Assembly (NCBI RefSeq): GCF_047663525.1
Contig: NC_092592.1
Location: 22,712,501-22,776,500, forward strand
Length of the DNA stretch: 64,000 bases
DNA from: Anas platyrhynchos
Lineage: Eukaryota; Chordata; Aves; Anseriformes; Anatidae
Direction of reading: 5' to 3'
A model generated the notes under the pieces. It was not told where the DNA came from and searched no databases. It saw only the letters and a program-made list of their open reading frames with translations. How positions within the stretch are numbered: position 1 is the first letter of the stretch; every line of letters begins with the position of its first letter. Both the position numbers and the translations under genes were made by a program. Positions 12,194-24,300 of the stretch are shown here, piece by piece.

Positions 12194-13558
12194 TGAAAAT
12201 TAATGTTTTGTATTACAGATTAAGTTAATATACACCAAGTATTTTTTTTAATAAAATAATTTTCTTAATTACAGACATCAGTATTTACAGAAAGAAAAAA
12301 CACATAAATATTTTATGTTATTTTTTTAACATGTACCACATTGGAGTAAAAATATTCTCCATGAAGTTCCTACCCAAGTTCTGTGAGATGTTGGCCTCCG
12401 TCAAGGAATAATAGAGACAAGAAGCTTGAACAGGCATAAGTTACAACTCAATGAGTTGACTGAAGAACTGCAACAGGTTGCTTGTTTGCCTGAATTAAGT
12501 AGTAGCAAGACTTGAAGTCCGCAGGGAACCCCTTCTAAGCCTGTGTCCTATGCTCTAAGGAAGAATGGAAGGGAATCAGCTGAGTATGTTCCATCAAACT
12601 TGCCTTTGGCACAAGACCAGGGCAGCATCCAGCATGTTCTCAGACCTCCAAAGTTTGGTCTTTTTTTCTTTTTTTTTTTTCTCCATCCAACTGAACGAGA
12701 GAAGTTCCAGCCCAAGCTTATGACCCCATTGTACAGTCACTCACTGTACAATGCACACTCAAGGGCAGCGTCTGCTGCCAGAGAGCCTAACAGCCACAGC
12801 AAACCATGGTGGCAGAATTTTGACTCAGAATGGGACTGGTTGACCCTCCATCATACAGAGCTGTGGCACTGAGTCAGAAGCCAAGTTTGCTGATGCCCAG
12901 ATATATACTGACCTGTTTCCCTTGGATTGCCTAGCACTAGCAAGTCCCAGAAGGACTTACAAGGAGGTCCCTGCATTTGGCAGAACTGCAGATGGAAAAG
13001 GGGGAAGAAGTGCATTACCATCTGTAGTTTATGCATTACTCAGAAAAGGCCTCTGAGGTTAGCTCTGGGCAAACACTTATCCTCAAAGTTCTGTGCAGGA
13101 ACATACATCTCCACTGGATCATGAACAGCCAAAGCTAAATACGGTCGTGTTACTAAGAGACTTGCACCTCCACAGTGGATTGAGGCAGGCTAACATACCT
13201 ACTACTTCTTAGGATATTCAGGGCCTCAACATATAGAACAGGATCTTAACTTGAATACTCTCTTAATGTGTTCGGACTCTTTCACATAGCAATTTCTTGT
13301 TTCTAATAGTTCCCTCTGGTTTACAGGCACAGAGCTTTCCATGCAGGTCAGCATAGTCACTGGAAGCTGATAGCTCTTGGAAAGCCAGTATTAAACTCCT
13401 TTCTGCACTGCCACGGAGAGAGAAGGAGGGTTTGAAGCACTTGTGAGCTTCCGGCTCTCATGACCCATAATCTGAAACACCATTTACCTTGGTATCTTCA
13501 GTGGCAAATGGGAAACTGAATCCAAGTGCATGCCAAATATGTACCAAAAAAAGTTCTG
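12194..13558 (-). other. Probable 3' UTR of the ADMP-type gene
   Basis: Runs from the TAA stop to the first AATAAA on the minus strand. It contains a T/C-rich tract near 12659-12682 and a short CA repeat near 12151-12164 just past the signal. The extent is inferred from the poly(A) hexamer only. Confidence 0.35.
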
Positions 13559-14004
13559 TTAATGACAACCACACCTTGTCGCCACCATGTCTTTGTAATT
13601 TTTAAGGACCACATTCTCTTTGTCATCAAAGTAGAGGAGATTGAGGGATTTCAGTTCATCCGGAACACAGCAAGGTGTGCTGACATCTTGAGACAGTTTA
13701 AGTGTATGGACTATGGACTGCACAGTGGCATGATTTGTTGCATTTTGACTTTCCCCCAAAGGGAAAAGACAAGATCCTCTGCAGTAAAATGCATTGTATC
13801 CACTCGGGTAAATAATCCATCCTGACCAGCCAATAGCATGGAAGTCAACGTAGAGTTCCCTTCGATGACATGCTGTTACGTGGCTTTTGGTGGAAGACAC
13901 TGCTGCAGCCCGAGGTCCCCTGCTCCTGCTTGCATTGCTGTTTTCAATGATCTGAGGTTCATGAGGCACACCTAACAAAGTGTCATCTTTGGCAGGGTTC
14001 AGCT
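13559..14004 (-). CDS. ADMP: ADMP-type gene, coding exon 4 (mature ligand domain)
   Basis: The exon opens after acceptor TTTCTGAACCAG and supplies 147 residues plus TAA. It holds the end of the prodomain, the RSRGPR cleavage region and the whole cystine-knot domain. The pattern is C, CRGSC, CC and CGC, seven cysteines in all, including the CC pair used for the interchain bond in this family. The protein ends CGCH, where most BMPs end CGCR. Confidence 0.95.
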
Positions 14005-17000
14005 CTGGTTCAGAAAGGAAGTTGTATGTTAATCTTTTTCACAGTAAGTTCATTTATTGTTTAAGCACAGCATTCTGCAAGAAAATCTATTTCAGAAATT
14101 TACATCAAGGTCTTCAGAGCAGATTTTAAAATGATACCAATTGTGAAAGTACTGGAAGATGTGTGTATTCAATTGCCACTTCAGACACATTTCAGAAACT
14201 GCCGAATCTTTGTTCCTTTTGTGGCCTAAAAGGCCTCAATTCAACAGAAACATAAAAGCTCACTGAAGTTTATATTCTCTAAACTCCACAGGCCCCTTTC
14301 AGGGCTATTTGTGGTCAGAATGGCATTAATGGCCTTTGTATGGCTACTCCTACATCACACGTGGTTAGAAGTGATAACAAAGGGTGGAGATCACAGGTGT
14401 TTTCTCTCTTTGGTGTTCTCCCAGTAACTACCCACACACTTGCAAAACACTGCTTTTCTGTAAGGCAGTATTTTTGAAAATCTTTTTTCTTCAATTTTCA
14501 GATCTGAAAAAATAAAACTAGGCTTACAGAACTCTGCTAGAGAATGTAGCTCCATGACAATTGGTTTGTTTTCTTAAGGTATCTTCTGAGAACCTCTGAT
14601 AAATATTCATGGTGACCTCAAGACCCATAAACACAGGCTGAAAACCACTGACATATAGGCTGCTAGAACAAATCTTTGTAGATGCACTGATCTCAAACAA
14701 CAGGTAGGTTTACAGAGTTTTCTCATTGAAAAATAGTAATCGGTTTTTCGATTCTGGCATAGTATCACATACAACAGAGGTTGATATTGATTAAATTGGG
14801 ATTTAGAATTGCACTACAGTAATTTCCTGTTGAAAACAAAAATGAACAGGCCAGCCTATTTCTTTTTGGTATCTGTTTCACCTTCTAGTTCTTAATGTTG
14901 ACACAAGTCCTACCTACTTTCTTTTTGATGTGCAAATGTGATGATTTACCAAACAGACCCTCCAAACCCAAAACAGAATAGTTTTTTTCCTCCTCCTTCC
15001 AGATTTTGCTCCTCGCATTTATCTCAGACTATAAAACACAGCCTTAGATGGTTTTACTAGAAGACCAGCGGGAGAGGTAAGACTAGTGTTTTGTAATTGA
15101 AGGAATGAGGGTGTTGTCTTTGATGAAAAAAAGCCCTTAGTCACAATGCTAATTAGTCAATGAAGTTAAACAGGTGCTTAAAAACCAAGCCAAGGACAGA
15201 AAGGTTTAAATTGCTTACCTAACAACCTCTTCTATCCTTGAAAACTGCACTTAATAACTGTCTAACAGTTGCTTTACCAGCATTTTCACAGTTTTCCAGG
15301 TCAATGAGTTTTTTCAGCCTAAGCCAAAAACTACAATTTTCGTGCAAACTTCACCACAAAGGTAAAATAAATAATGCTTATAAAAGAGCAAGAACTTCCA
15401 CCTCTCTACAGACAAAATAAACCAAGTTCCCTCTAGGCTTTGAGTATTTCCTGAAAACACAACTTGAGTAGAGTTGACTTAAAAGTTATGTCAGGTGAAC
15501 TACAAGCAAGAACTATCAAAGCAAACTCTGATCAGTGATAAAGATGAACTTCCACCAAGATCAACCCTGAGCATAAATACTGAGATGTGGTATACATGAG
15601 GCAACAGAAGGTAACAGTCGATAACAGCTCATATACTGAAACAGAGTAAACTTACTTGTGGAAGAGGGTACAAAGCTGGAGGACCTTCGTTTATTACTGT
15701 TGGTGAAGAGGACAAGGAGAGCATTTCTACTCTCCTGCAAATTGCCCTGGCTCTTTGCAAATGTAACCAGGTTGTGCTCAATTTTATTGCTGAATGTATG
15801 TGTTGCAGTTATCAAAAAGCCATGGTTGGAGTTTCTGTTTCCGACCCACTTGGAAACCTGGTAATGAAAACAAAATGAGAAAATATTGTTTCAATAATCT
15901 TACTACCGCATTATGATTAAGGATCATTTGTATTAAGAAAAGGGAACAGGCTATGGGAGTGTAAGAACATATATTATCATGTAAGTGAGGTAACTGTATA
16001 GTAAAGGCTGAATCGAGTTAAATATTTAAACCAATAATTCAGCATTTAAAAATACCATATACATTCTCCATAGCTGCATTTATATGAAAATAATTAGTTT
16101 TAGGGAAATTTACTACTGAATAGATGAGTCTAGGAGTTAAAATTAACATTGAAATAAATCCTCTGACTTTAGCCAGAACCTTATTTTCCCTAGTAATCTT
16201 AATAACAGAATAATATGAACTCTCCAGACTTTTCATACTATTAAAACTCATTTAAATCTTAACACAAACATGGCATTTGAAGAAATCAAGCAAATTAACT
16301 TCATCTAATTCATCTAAATGCTACAGTTACAGCCTAATAGATAAGGCCAGGCCATTCTCAAGAAAAGCTATTACAAACTAAGATGCAACTCAAATGAATC
16401 ATCCTAGCATGCTGTTCAGTCTTATTATAAAGCTTAGGCAACTAAAACCATGGTCAGAGTACAGAATTAAACCCGAGAAACTATTTTAAACCTTGTTTGT
16501 GTTTTTACTATGGAAAAGCATTTAAATATCGATATAGCTTAAGGATATATATATAAATCTTCAAACTAGCAATTACTGAATTCTTCAGAAAAAGTTAAAA
16601 CAAAAACATAAAAGCATGATAAATTCCAGAAACACAATGTTAAAGTACACTGCACTTCTGCTCTACAATAATTTGACAAGGATTAAAAAAAAAAAAAAAA
16701 AAAAAAGAAATTAAAACCTACTCTTATCCCACAATCAATGCCATCTCCTTTGACAGCCTAAGGACTAAGATGCTTTAATCACACTGATGTGTTTGGCCTG
16801 ATGTCCCTCCTATTGACCAGGTTTGGGTTACTCAATTCTCATCATCTCTGTGGTGCTAGCAGCAAATGAACACTTCTTTAATCCAGGCAGCACCACGTGT
16901 GCTTTTGAGTGTAGACAGAAAGAAAGCATCCCCCCTGCTGCTGTCCTTCAGTTTGAATCGAGCACAGAACCCAGCACTGAAGGCAATGCTGGAGTTATGA

Positions 17001-18426
17001 GCTGACTGCTGCTGTAGCAGATGATTTAGAACTAAAATGGATGACAGAAATCTCTGCTTACTGTCTGCGTGACGTTGAATACTTCCCAGCCTTCTGTGTA
17101 CAGAGACAATAATCTTGATGCAATGAGATGTTTTTTTTGTGGCTTACTTCCACCCTCCAAGAGTTCATACAATTCCACCTTGAAAAGAACAATAAAATAT
17201 TACAGTAAGAGGTGACAGTAATTGTTTTTCCAGCAAATCAAGAAGGATCAAGATTATATGTTTTTTGTCACATCATACCAAAAAGTTCTCGTTAGATAGT
17301 TCAACAGAAAAACAAGTATCAGTGGATGCACCTACTTTGGGGTGTGTACAGAGGCAGGACACTGGACTGTTTAAAGCAATTACTGGAATGTTTGACACTA
17401 CAGAAGAAGAACCTGATTATCCCATTTCTCTTTTGAACATCTGATACTGTAAAATCTTCCCTTACTCTGCACCCTGGCCCTCAGGTTTGCAAAAAGTCTG
17501 AATTTGCCCTTTGCCAAAGGTACAGATACACTCACTGTCAGAGTCCTTTATAAAACCCTATCTTCCCATGAATCCTATACTGCTCTGACTAGTAGCAGTA
17601 TTTTAAAAGGCAAGCAGTCAAATTTCCATGCGAATTTCAAAATACCTAACCCCAGAAAAGCATGGTGTGGTTTGAGATAGGTCTGATAAGGGCATCTTTA
17701 GGGATAGCTGACTGCCACAGGGACCAAAGGCCAGAACAGCGCCAAGCCAAACCCCTGTAGCTACTTCTTCGCATGCTTGAGGCAAAGAGAAAGCATCATT
17801 GTGCACTGAGGACAATAATCTAATAAAAATAAAGCAGTAAGTGGTTTCGCTCTCCGTCCCTTTCTCGTTTTCTTCTAGTACCATTAACGACAAAAACCCG
17901 TGTGAACGCGTAACCGGCCGGTCGCCTCCCCACTTACCTTGCAGAAGTGCTGCCCCTCGGACCTGGCCACCCGCTTCCTCTTCAGCTTGAACACTCGGAA
18001 CTCGGCCTTCAGCATCTGCTCGCCCCTCTCGATGGCGCTGATGTCGAAGTAGAAGCGCTGCTGGTGCAGCCGCCCCTCGCTAGACCCTTCCCAGGGCGCC
18101 CCTAAGGCCACGGCCCCGCCGCCCCCCGCCGCCCCCGGCCCCCCTCGGTCCTCGAAGCTCCGCACCACGTTGCCCTCCAGCAGGCCGGGGGCGCGGGTGA
18201 TGCCGTTGGCGTCGGCCACCTTGTTGAAGAGATCCACCATGAACTGCGGCGGCTTCTTGCGGGGCAGCACGTCGGGGGGCAGCTCCTCGATGTCGAACAC
18301 CTCCCGCAGCCGCTGCAGCGCCGCCGCCTGCACCTCGTCCCGCGGCCCGGCGCCCAGGGGCAGGGCGCTCGCCGCCGCCATGCCCAGCAGCCAGGCCAAG
18401 CCCAGCCACGGCCGAGGGCCCGCCAT
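13559..18426 (-). CDS. ADMP: ADMP-type TGF-beta/BMP-family ligand (whole gene, 4 exons)
   Basis: This encodes a secreted BMP-class morphogen. Family members form cystine-knot dimers and signal through BMP receptors to SMAD1/5; ADMP proteins act from the organizer in dorsoventral patterning. Joining 18426-17938, 17178-17062, 15857-15656 and 14004-13559 gives 417 residues. A signal peptide covers about 1-21, with cleavage after Ala-Ser-Ala. The prodomain has a PPQFMVDLFNKVAD motif and LLEGN-VVRSF. An RGPR site ends at residue 301, leaving a 116-residue mature part with seven cysteines (first at 315), a CRGSC motif, WSGW and an NAT glycosylation sequon at 357. The splice joints have phases 0, 0 and 1 with consensus sites. 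ATG at 18426 has G at -3 and +4. The VVLKNY near the C terminus is BMP2/4/ADMP-like, while the split prodomain argues against BMP2/4/16, usually two coding exons. ADMP2 is possible. Confidence 0.8.
15656..15857 (-). CDS. ADMP: ADMP-type gene, coding exon 3
   Basis: 67 codons plus one base, starting VSKWVG and carrying the HGFLITATHTF prodomain stretch and a basic NKRRSSS segment. Acceptor ATTACCAG and donor CAA|GTAAGT. It leaves in phase 1, and the split Lys codon is completed by exon 4. Confidence 0.85.
16685..16706. repeat. Poly-A tract (22 A)
   Basis: A pure run of 22 A residues within intron 2 of the ADMP-type gene (between coding exons 2 and 3). In the transcript it is a poly-U tract. 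Confidence 0.9.
17062..17178 (-). CDS. ADMP: ADMP-type gene, coding exon 2
   Basis: 39 codons beginning VELYELLEGG and containing the prodomain segment EGWEVFNVTQT. It is flanked by acceptor TTTTCAAG and donor ACA|GTAAGC and is phase 0 on both sides. It has no start codon of its own and was found by translating between the splice sites. Confidence 0.85.
17938..18426 (-). CDS. ADMP: ADMP-type gene, coding exon 1
   Basis: Residues 1-163: the signal peptide and first half of the prodomain. It starts at the ATG that precedes the hydrophobic leader LGLAWLLGMAA. The frame is open 54 codons further upstream, but that extension is Arg/Ala/Pro-rich and would bury the signal peptide. The exon ends at donor AAG|GTAAGT in phase 0. 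It contains a Gly/Ala-rich insertion coded by very GC-rich DNA at about 18100-18150. Confidence 0.85.
18113..18146 (-). other. G-quadruplex-prone tract in ADMP-type exon 1
   Basis: On the coding (minus) strand four G-runs of 4-6 bases are separated by 2-4 base loops, which satisfies the classical G-quadruplex pattern. It encodes the Gly-rich part of the prodomain. Confidence 0.75.
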
Positions 18427-19019
18427 GGCCGGCGGACGGGCCCCACGCCTCGCCCGGGCCGTCGAGGCCCCGAACGGCTCCGCGGGGCACGGCCCCGGGG
18501 GCGGTAGCGGTGCAGGGCCGCCCGCCCGCAGCGCTGCTTCCCCCCCGCCCTCGGCACGGGCAGCCCGAGCCCGCCCAGCGCCTGCCACGGGGCGCTTTTA
18601 CCTCGCTGAGGGCTCGCCCTGCGCTGCCGGCCCTGGTTGAGCCGCCAGGGCCATTGCTCCCCTTCCAGGCAGAAAGGAGAGGAAGGGCATGGGGCAGGGG
18701 GAGAGGCCCGGCCTCCCCTGCTTAGGCTACGTGGGACGGGAGCGCTGGCACTGAGCAAGCATCTGGGCCCACGGGGGAAGGAGGTGTCAAAGAGGCTGTA
18801 GGTGCGCTAAGTGGGCTCCCCACCCACTCCCGAATTACCCATTTAAAATAATGATAATAAAAGAGTTACAACCTGGACTGTTCAAACAGCTCTGCTACGC
18901 TCACCTTTTGGTGCTCTGAAGCTCCCGAGCCACTTCGTGGTGTGGCTCTTCAGCTCTGGCCTCCTTCCTGCTGTCACTCCTCCCAGTCTCCAGCTATTGC
19001 TGCAGCCAAATGTTTGGGG

Positions 19020-19073
19020 AAAAAAAAAAAAAAAAAAGATATTGTTGCTACGCTTTATTTATTTATTTATTTT
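19020..19073. repeat. Poly-A tract followed by (TTTA)n
   Basis: An A-run at about 19020-19037, then after a short spacer a TTTATTTATTTATTTATTTT stretch ending near 19073. Simple sequence. Confidence 0.8.
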
Positions 19074-21289
19074 CTACCAGGAGACCAGCTTGCTGGTCCA
19101 GTTCACCACATGAAGTGCAGAGGATTGACAGCAGAAAATGAGAAGCAGCAATGGGTTAATCAGGCCAGTTTAAAGAGTGCTGTTGCTGCACGAAAAGATA
19201 CGGCCAACTTCCATCCTCAGAACTCTCCAGTTGTCTTCTGTGGTCTGTAGGTATCTTGGCTCATGGGTAACAGCAGGGGTGGTTGAAATTGCAGCTACTT
19301 GCCTGAGAGCACGGAAAAAAGACTAGAAATCATCACTAGACCATTTTTCAGTCATCCTAATAGTTGAGCTTCCACTCCACTGCTTCTTTACATGCTCATC
19401 CTCACAAACCCTACCCTGCCCTTGGGCCTCTTCATTTACTCCTAGTATCCTCCCTAGGCACGTACCTCCATTTCTACTCCCGTGGTGCTGCTTCTAGACA
19501 TTAATGCCTGGAAACGCATAGCTAGGGTTCCCAAACAACCTTAACTCTGCCCTAGAGGCAAAGATTTATGAAAAAATCCTCTCTGTTTAATATAAGCTGG
19601 GACCACAAACAATGAAATGCCTCAATCATAGTAGTGCAACTGCAGAAATTCCAGCCTACTGTTAGCCAAAGATAACCCACTGAGTGCTGTGTTCTTTTAT
19701 TTTCACATTTCTGATTAGGCAAACAACATAATGAAAGCCTCGCTCCCTATTCTTTCGTAAGACTGTGTGACTCACCACTTATGTAAGCCTTATAGAGGAG
19801 TTGGTCATAGCTCCACTGATGATACTACATACTAGTTTGCAATTAGTGCAAGGCTTCAACCTCCCTATACTGTATCATAAAAATAGTACGTTTTCTCAGC
19901 TTACATGTTGTGAGCAGTGTGGCTCTGGGAGCCTGGGAAAAGTGGGGAATCTGTAGGGAACTATGATAGATAGTTAATGACAAAATTATAGGTGGATTCT
20001 CTAAAGATTTCATCATTGGCATTGTTTTCCCTTCTCCCTCTCTCAAGCGACTGGATAAACAGCTTGGAGGGTCTGCAGAGTTCAAAATTGTCTGACTTTC
20101 AGGCATAGTTTATGGGTAAGAGCAGTGGGATTTATTATGTGGCCTGTTGTTTCATCTTTGATGACATTACAATTAATATGGGACGTCAGTACTGAAACAG
20201 CATGGTTATCCTGTGTATTGTTAGTGGGCAGAGCAAAGTTTACTCAGAAGTCTTTGTTGCATATTTCAGAGCCTTAGCAGGTTGGTTTGGATTTAAATGC
20301 AAGTCCAACCCTGCCATCCAGAAATGAAGAGCTCGGCTCTGAATATACTCCCTTCTCCCCCTTAAGCTACCAGTATTTAATTTTCATAACTAGTGGATAA
20401 AACAGCTTGAAAGTTGTATTTTTCTCAGCACAGCTGCCTGACATTTCTCTGTCCAGGTTCTTTAGTTCCTGGTTTAGTGACTCAAAATAATCTCTTCTTT
20501 CTGGATAAAAAGGGTAATTTTCCATTCCCTGAGCATAGTGTAATGCACTGCAGTCTTCCCTGTGGCTTTTGCAGGCAGGGAGCAGGAACGCCAAGGTGTT
20601 TTACTTGCTTCATAGCAGCTGCTTTAAACCCATTTTGAAAAGAAAAGAGGAATGACCTTTGTGTGAATGGGTTTAGACTCCCCTTTACTCCTGATCTTAG
20701 TGGAGGAGCAAAACCAGGGCCACCAACCAAAGTTTACAATTACTAAGGAAAACTTAATCTTCTCAGTGTCAGCTAAGGAAGGGAACTGTACCACATCAGC
20801 GATACCGTGTGAAGTAGGAGCGCTGACGTCACCTCAGAGCCTAGAATAGCAGTCCCTTGAGGAATGGATAGATGGAGAGAGCCACTGAGTCAGTAAGTGT
20901 GCATTCAGCATTTAGCTTGAATGTTGGAACAGGGAAATTATAAATGGACCTAAGTAGCAGAGAGGTTTTGCCATGTATCTAATATATAAATACCTCTCCC
21001 AAGGGGGAGAAAAGCTCCCAAGTGCAGACTTGCCAGCACATCCTGACTCCAAGGCATGTGTCCTACTCAAGCCCTCCAAAAACTGTACTGTCAGCATTTT
21101 GTATGATAGTTTTGTGTAAACTGCAGTTGCTGAATTCATGATCCAGACAATAAGATGCCATATTACCTTTGTTTTTCCAGCTAGGACTTCTTTGTACTCT
21201 GTGATCATTTCCTGAAGCATTTTCAAAGCATGTGAAAGATTTCTTGCCTTCCCCTAAAGACTGCATCAATCAGATGAAGCCAATGCAGC

Positions 21290-21365
21290 AGGCAGTAAAA
21301 TATCTCATCCAAAGTCACTTGGCAGTTTATAGCAGTATAATCCAGATCTCCTGCTCCTACAAAAC
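21290..21365 (+). mobile_element. Possible MIR-like SINE tail
   Basis: Contains CATCCAAAGTCACTTGGCAG, then AATCCAGATCTCCTGCTCCTA, in the order of the conserved tail of MIR-type SINEs (CCAAGGTCAC ... GAACCCAGGTCTCCTGACTC). Diverged, by-eye match only. Confidence 0.3.
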
Positions 21366-24300
21366 CAAACAGATTATGCCACATTTTAAACCATCTCAGT
21401 TACTATGCTACCAAACTTTATTCCTTCCTAGATTTTCCTGATGGTTGAAGTAATTTCTTGGCAGGAGTAAGCCAAGTTTGGGTAAAGTTTCTACAGGGTC
21501 TCTTAATACCTCATCTTTTCACCATCATTATCATCTGAGAAAGCACAGCTTCAATCAGCATGAGAAACTGCATCATGCTAGATAGTTGTTGGAGCAAAGT
21601 GTTACCATTTTGAAAAAACGTAATTTGCTGTTTTCTAAAAGACTTGTGAAATTAATTGCACAAATGCTGTTTTCTGTGACAGCTTTCCTTGAAGGACACA
21701 ATGTGTAACAATAACTTTCACACTGCTTTTTCTACTTGTATGATGCCTGCCTGGACATTTTTTTTCCTCCACTGAGAAAGTGTGATTTATTTTTTTAAAG
21801 ATACCAATAAAAAGATCTCATATAAAAGGACCTCAGTGTGTAGTATTTTAAAATACATTGGAAAATTCCCTACCTCTCCATGAATGCTGTTACTAGGATT
21901 CCTTTCTTGTTTTCAGTTTTACAACAGTATAATAGTTTACTGAACAGATCTTACGTCTGCTCAATCTTAGCAAATGCCAAACATTCTTCTCCCTCCTAAA
22001 GTTTTATTTTTTTTTTTTTCCTTACATACTAATAATGGGGAATTATTGATCCTGGCAGTATTCATTCACCATCAGAGTTAACAGGTAAATAACACACACA
22101 CATACACCCACCCTGCTTCAACTGCAGACTAACATCAGTATGACCAAGAGTACTTCCTACTTAGCTTTAACTATGCTGCAATTACCAAGAATAGGAAACC
22201 AAGACATGAAAGTGCCTTCAAATGGCTACCAAAATCAATGCCATCACCTTTTTTTTTTTTTTTTGAAAAACATCAAACACCGCAAACTGTATCTGGAGTT
22301 CAGCCAAAAATGGAGTCTCTGTGATTATTCTTCCTGAAAACAAACAAACAAAAAAACTTGTGCAACAGGCTCTCTTTCCAGGAACACAACTCACCTGTAA
22401 TTGTCCTTTCCATGCAGCAGTATCCATGAGCACACAGAAATCAGAGAAAAATTAACAGTGACCATTTCAATCATGTACGCACCTTACTTGCGAGGATAAC
22501 ATCTATTAGCTGTAGTAGACTCAGTCCTCCATGTGGTGTAGCCCTCCAAGAAGAGGCTGAGAGCACACTAAGTTAAGTATTTAAAAATACTCTCCTTCAT
22601 TTTAAATTACCATTTTTATCCTCCTATGCATTTGGCATCTTGCTAACATTTCCGTTGGCAATTTTGCTAACTAATTTCTGTTGGCAAAAATTGCTAACAT
22701 TTCTGTGGGGCATTTTTGTACATAAGTCAACCACCTATAATCTTCAGTAGAATCACCAGGTCAGAATTTAATTCTTACACCAAGAAAGAATGGTCAACCC
22801 ACTCAACTGTTCAGCAAAAGGATGAAAAAATTAGAATAAATGCTTGAAAGAAAGGTAAGCAAAACATCATAAAAAAACACTAGAGCTCACCTCTCTTACA
22901 AATACTTTTGGCTTAAAATACGAAGGAGAATAATTAAAGATTTAACTTTTGTTGTTGAGATACCGATGTGGAATATTTTATCCAGGAAATTGTGTACACA
23001 GTCTCCACAACTGCTTATGGAACAATCCAAGTTTTTGCTATTTAGCTTTCTAGCTTTTTATTTATTTTTCCCCTGCTGAGCTGTGTGGGTAGTAAGTCAC
23101 ATTATCTACATTGGCATGACATGTCATGCATGCAAATGCATGACAATTTTGGAGTACCATGGTGCATAGCGGCTTTTAGTGTCTTTACAGGAAATAAATT
23201 TTCAGTAGTTCCTCGTAGTGTAGCTTTTTTTGTTTGTTTGTTTGTTTCTGAAGATTATGCTGTTGCATGCTGAAATGGCTTTCCTTAAAAAAGATTTAAT
23301 GATTTCAACTTCATTCCTAAATTAATGTCTGAATTTTGATCTTTATCTCCTTTTTGTTGAGGTAAGAAAAATTGTAACACAAATAAAGTAACAACTACTG
23401 AGTGCAGCATTGAGTAAGTGGAAACTGAAAAGGTTGAAATACAAGCTTTTGAAAATATTCCATATTTATAAACTATTTGATGGTAAATGCATTGACTACA
23501 TCATCATTCATTAGTCAGGACCTGCTTCAGATCTTCTTTAAAGGTATGAAGGGAATTCATGTTACACAGGTACATTAAAGAAATAACAACAGAAGAGATA
23601 AAACATCTATTCTGGAATAAAAGGAGGATTATTCAAAATAACTCTTCTACTGTAAATGTGTCTCAGCTATTGCAGAACAACTTTCACCTAAAAATCAGTC
23701 TGTAGACCTTTAATCTTACACTTTTTTTTTTTTTTTTAATGAATCACTTAAAAATACACATATTGAGTATTATACCAATATTCATTCAGTCTTTTAAATA
23801 TCCACTAGTACTGGAAAAATCTAGTTGCTAGGATGCATAATTTGAAGTTGTATGAAAAATGGAATTGTACTTAAAGATAATTAGAATCATTTAGTCACAG
23901 AGCCACACTGCAGGAAAAGATGTCTCCCCCACTCCATCCTCCCCACAACACAGGAAGACTTCTGGAACAGATTTTTGCTTTTGCTTTTTTTTAATAAGTC
24001 CATAAAAGCCAAGGATTTATAAAAGCACATGCAAGTCCATTTACATCAACAGATCATCAGTAAAAAGTTCCAAACTCTCCTTAGTACAGAAACTGTCTTT
24101 AAGACTGAAAGTAGTAAATAAAACAGGACACCAGAACTGACAACTAAGGTGACAACAGCAGCTTTGTCAGCAGAATTCCTGGATTGTTCCTGGGACATGG
24201 ATAAGGATGCGTGTGTGTGTGGAGGAATGTTACACAAATCCAACTGGAATCCCCTGTAGCTTTGGAGAGAACAGCAAGAATGGGTTGGTTTTACTCTTTT

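Larger units (their letters stand above)
17900..18760 (-). promoter_or_regulatory. CpG island over exon 1 and the 5' region of the ADMP-type gene
   Basis: About 860 bases of very high GC and CpG content starting in intron 1, covering coding exon 1 and extending some 330 bases upstream of the ATG. The flanks on both sides drop abruptly to AT-rich sequence. No TATA box is evident close to the ATG; the nearest AT-rich minus-strand sequence is around 18840-18865. The transcription start is therefore not fixed by sequence alone. Confidence 0.7.

Noticed and set aside
12543-12872. 109-codon plus-strand frame
   Set aside because: No recognisable domain and a T-run coding poly-Phe in the middle. It lies antisense to the probable 3' UTR of the ADMP-type gene.
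13559-18426. BMP2/4/16 or GDF2/BMP10 identity for the ligand gene
   Set aside because: Their coding regions usually have two exons. Here the prodomain is split over four exons and carries PPQFMVDL and LLEGN motifs that I associate with ADMP. Not fully excluded without a tree.
18427-18588. Upstream in-frame start adding 54 residues to the ADMP-type protein
   Set aside because: The extension is low-complexity Arg/Ala/Pro and would place the signal peptide internally. The ATG at 18426 has a good context and directly precedes the leader.
18170-18758. Long frames on the plus strand and in other minus-strand frames over ADMP-type exon 1
   Set aside because: Shadow frames of a GC-rich exon. Only the frame with signal peptide and prodomain motifs joins to the later exons.
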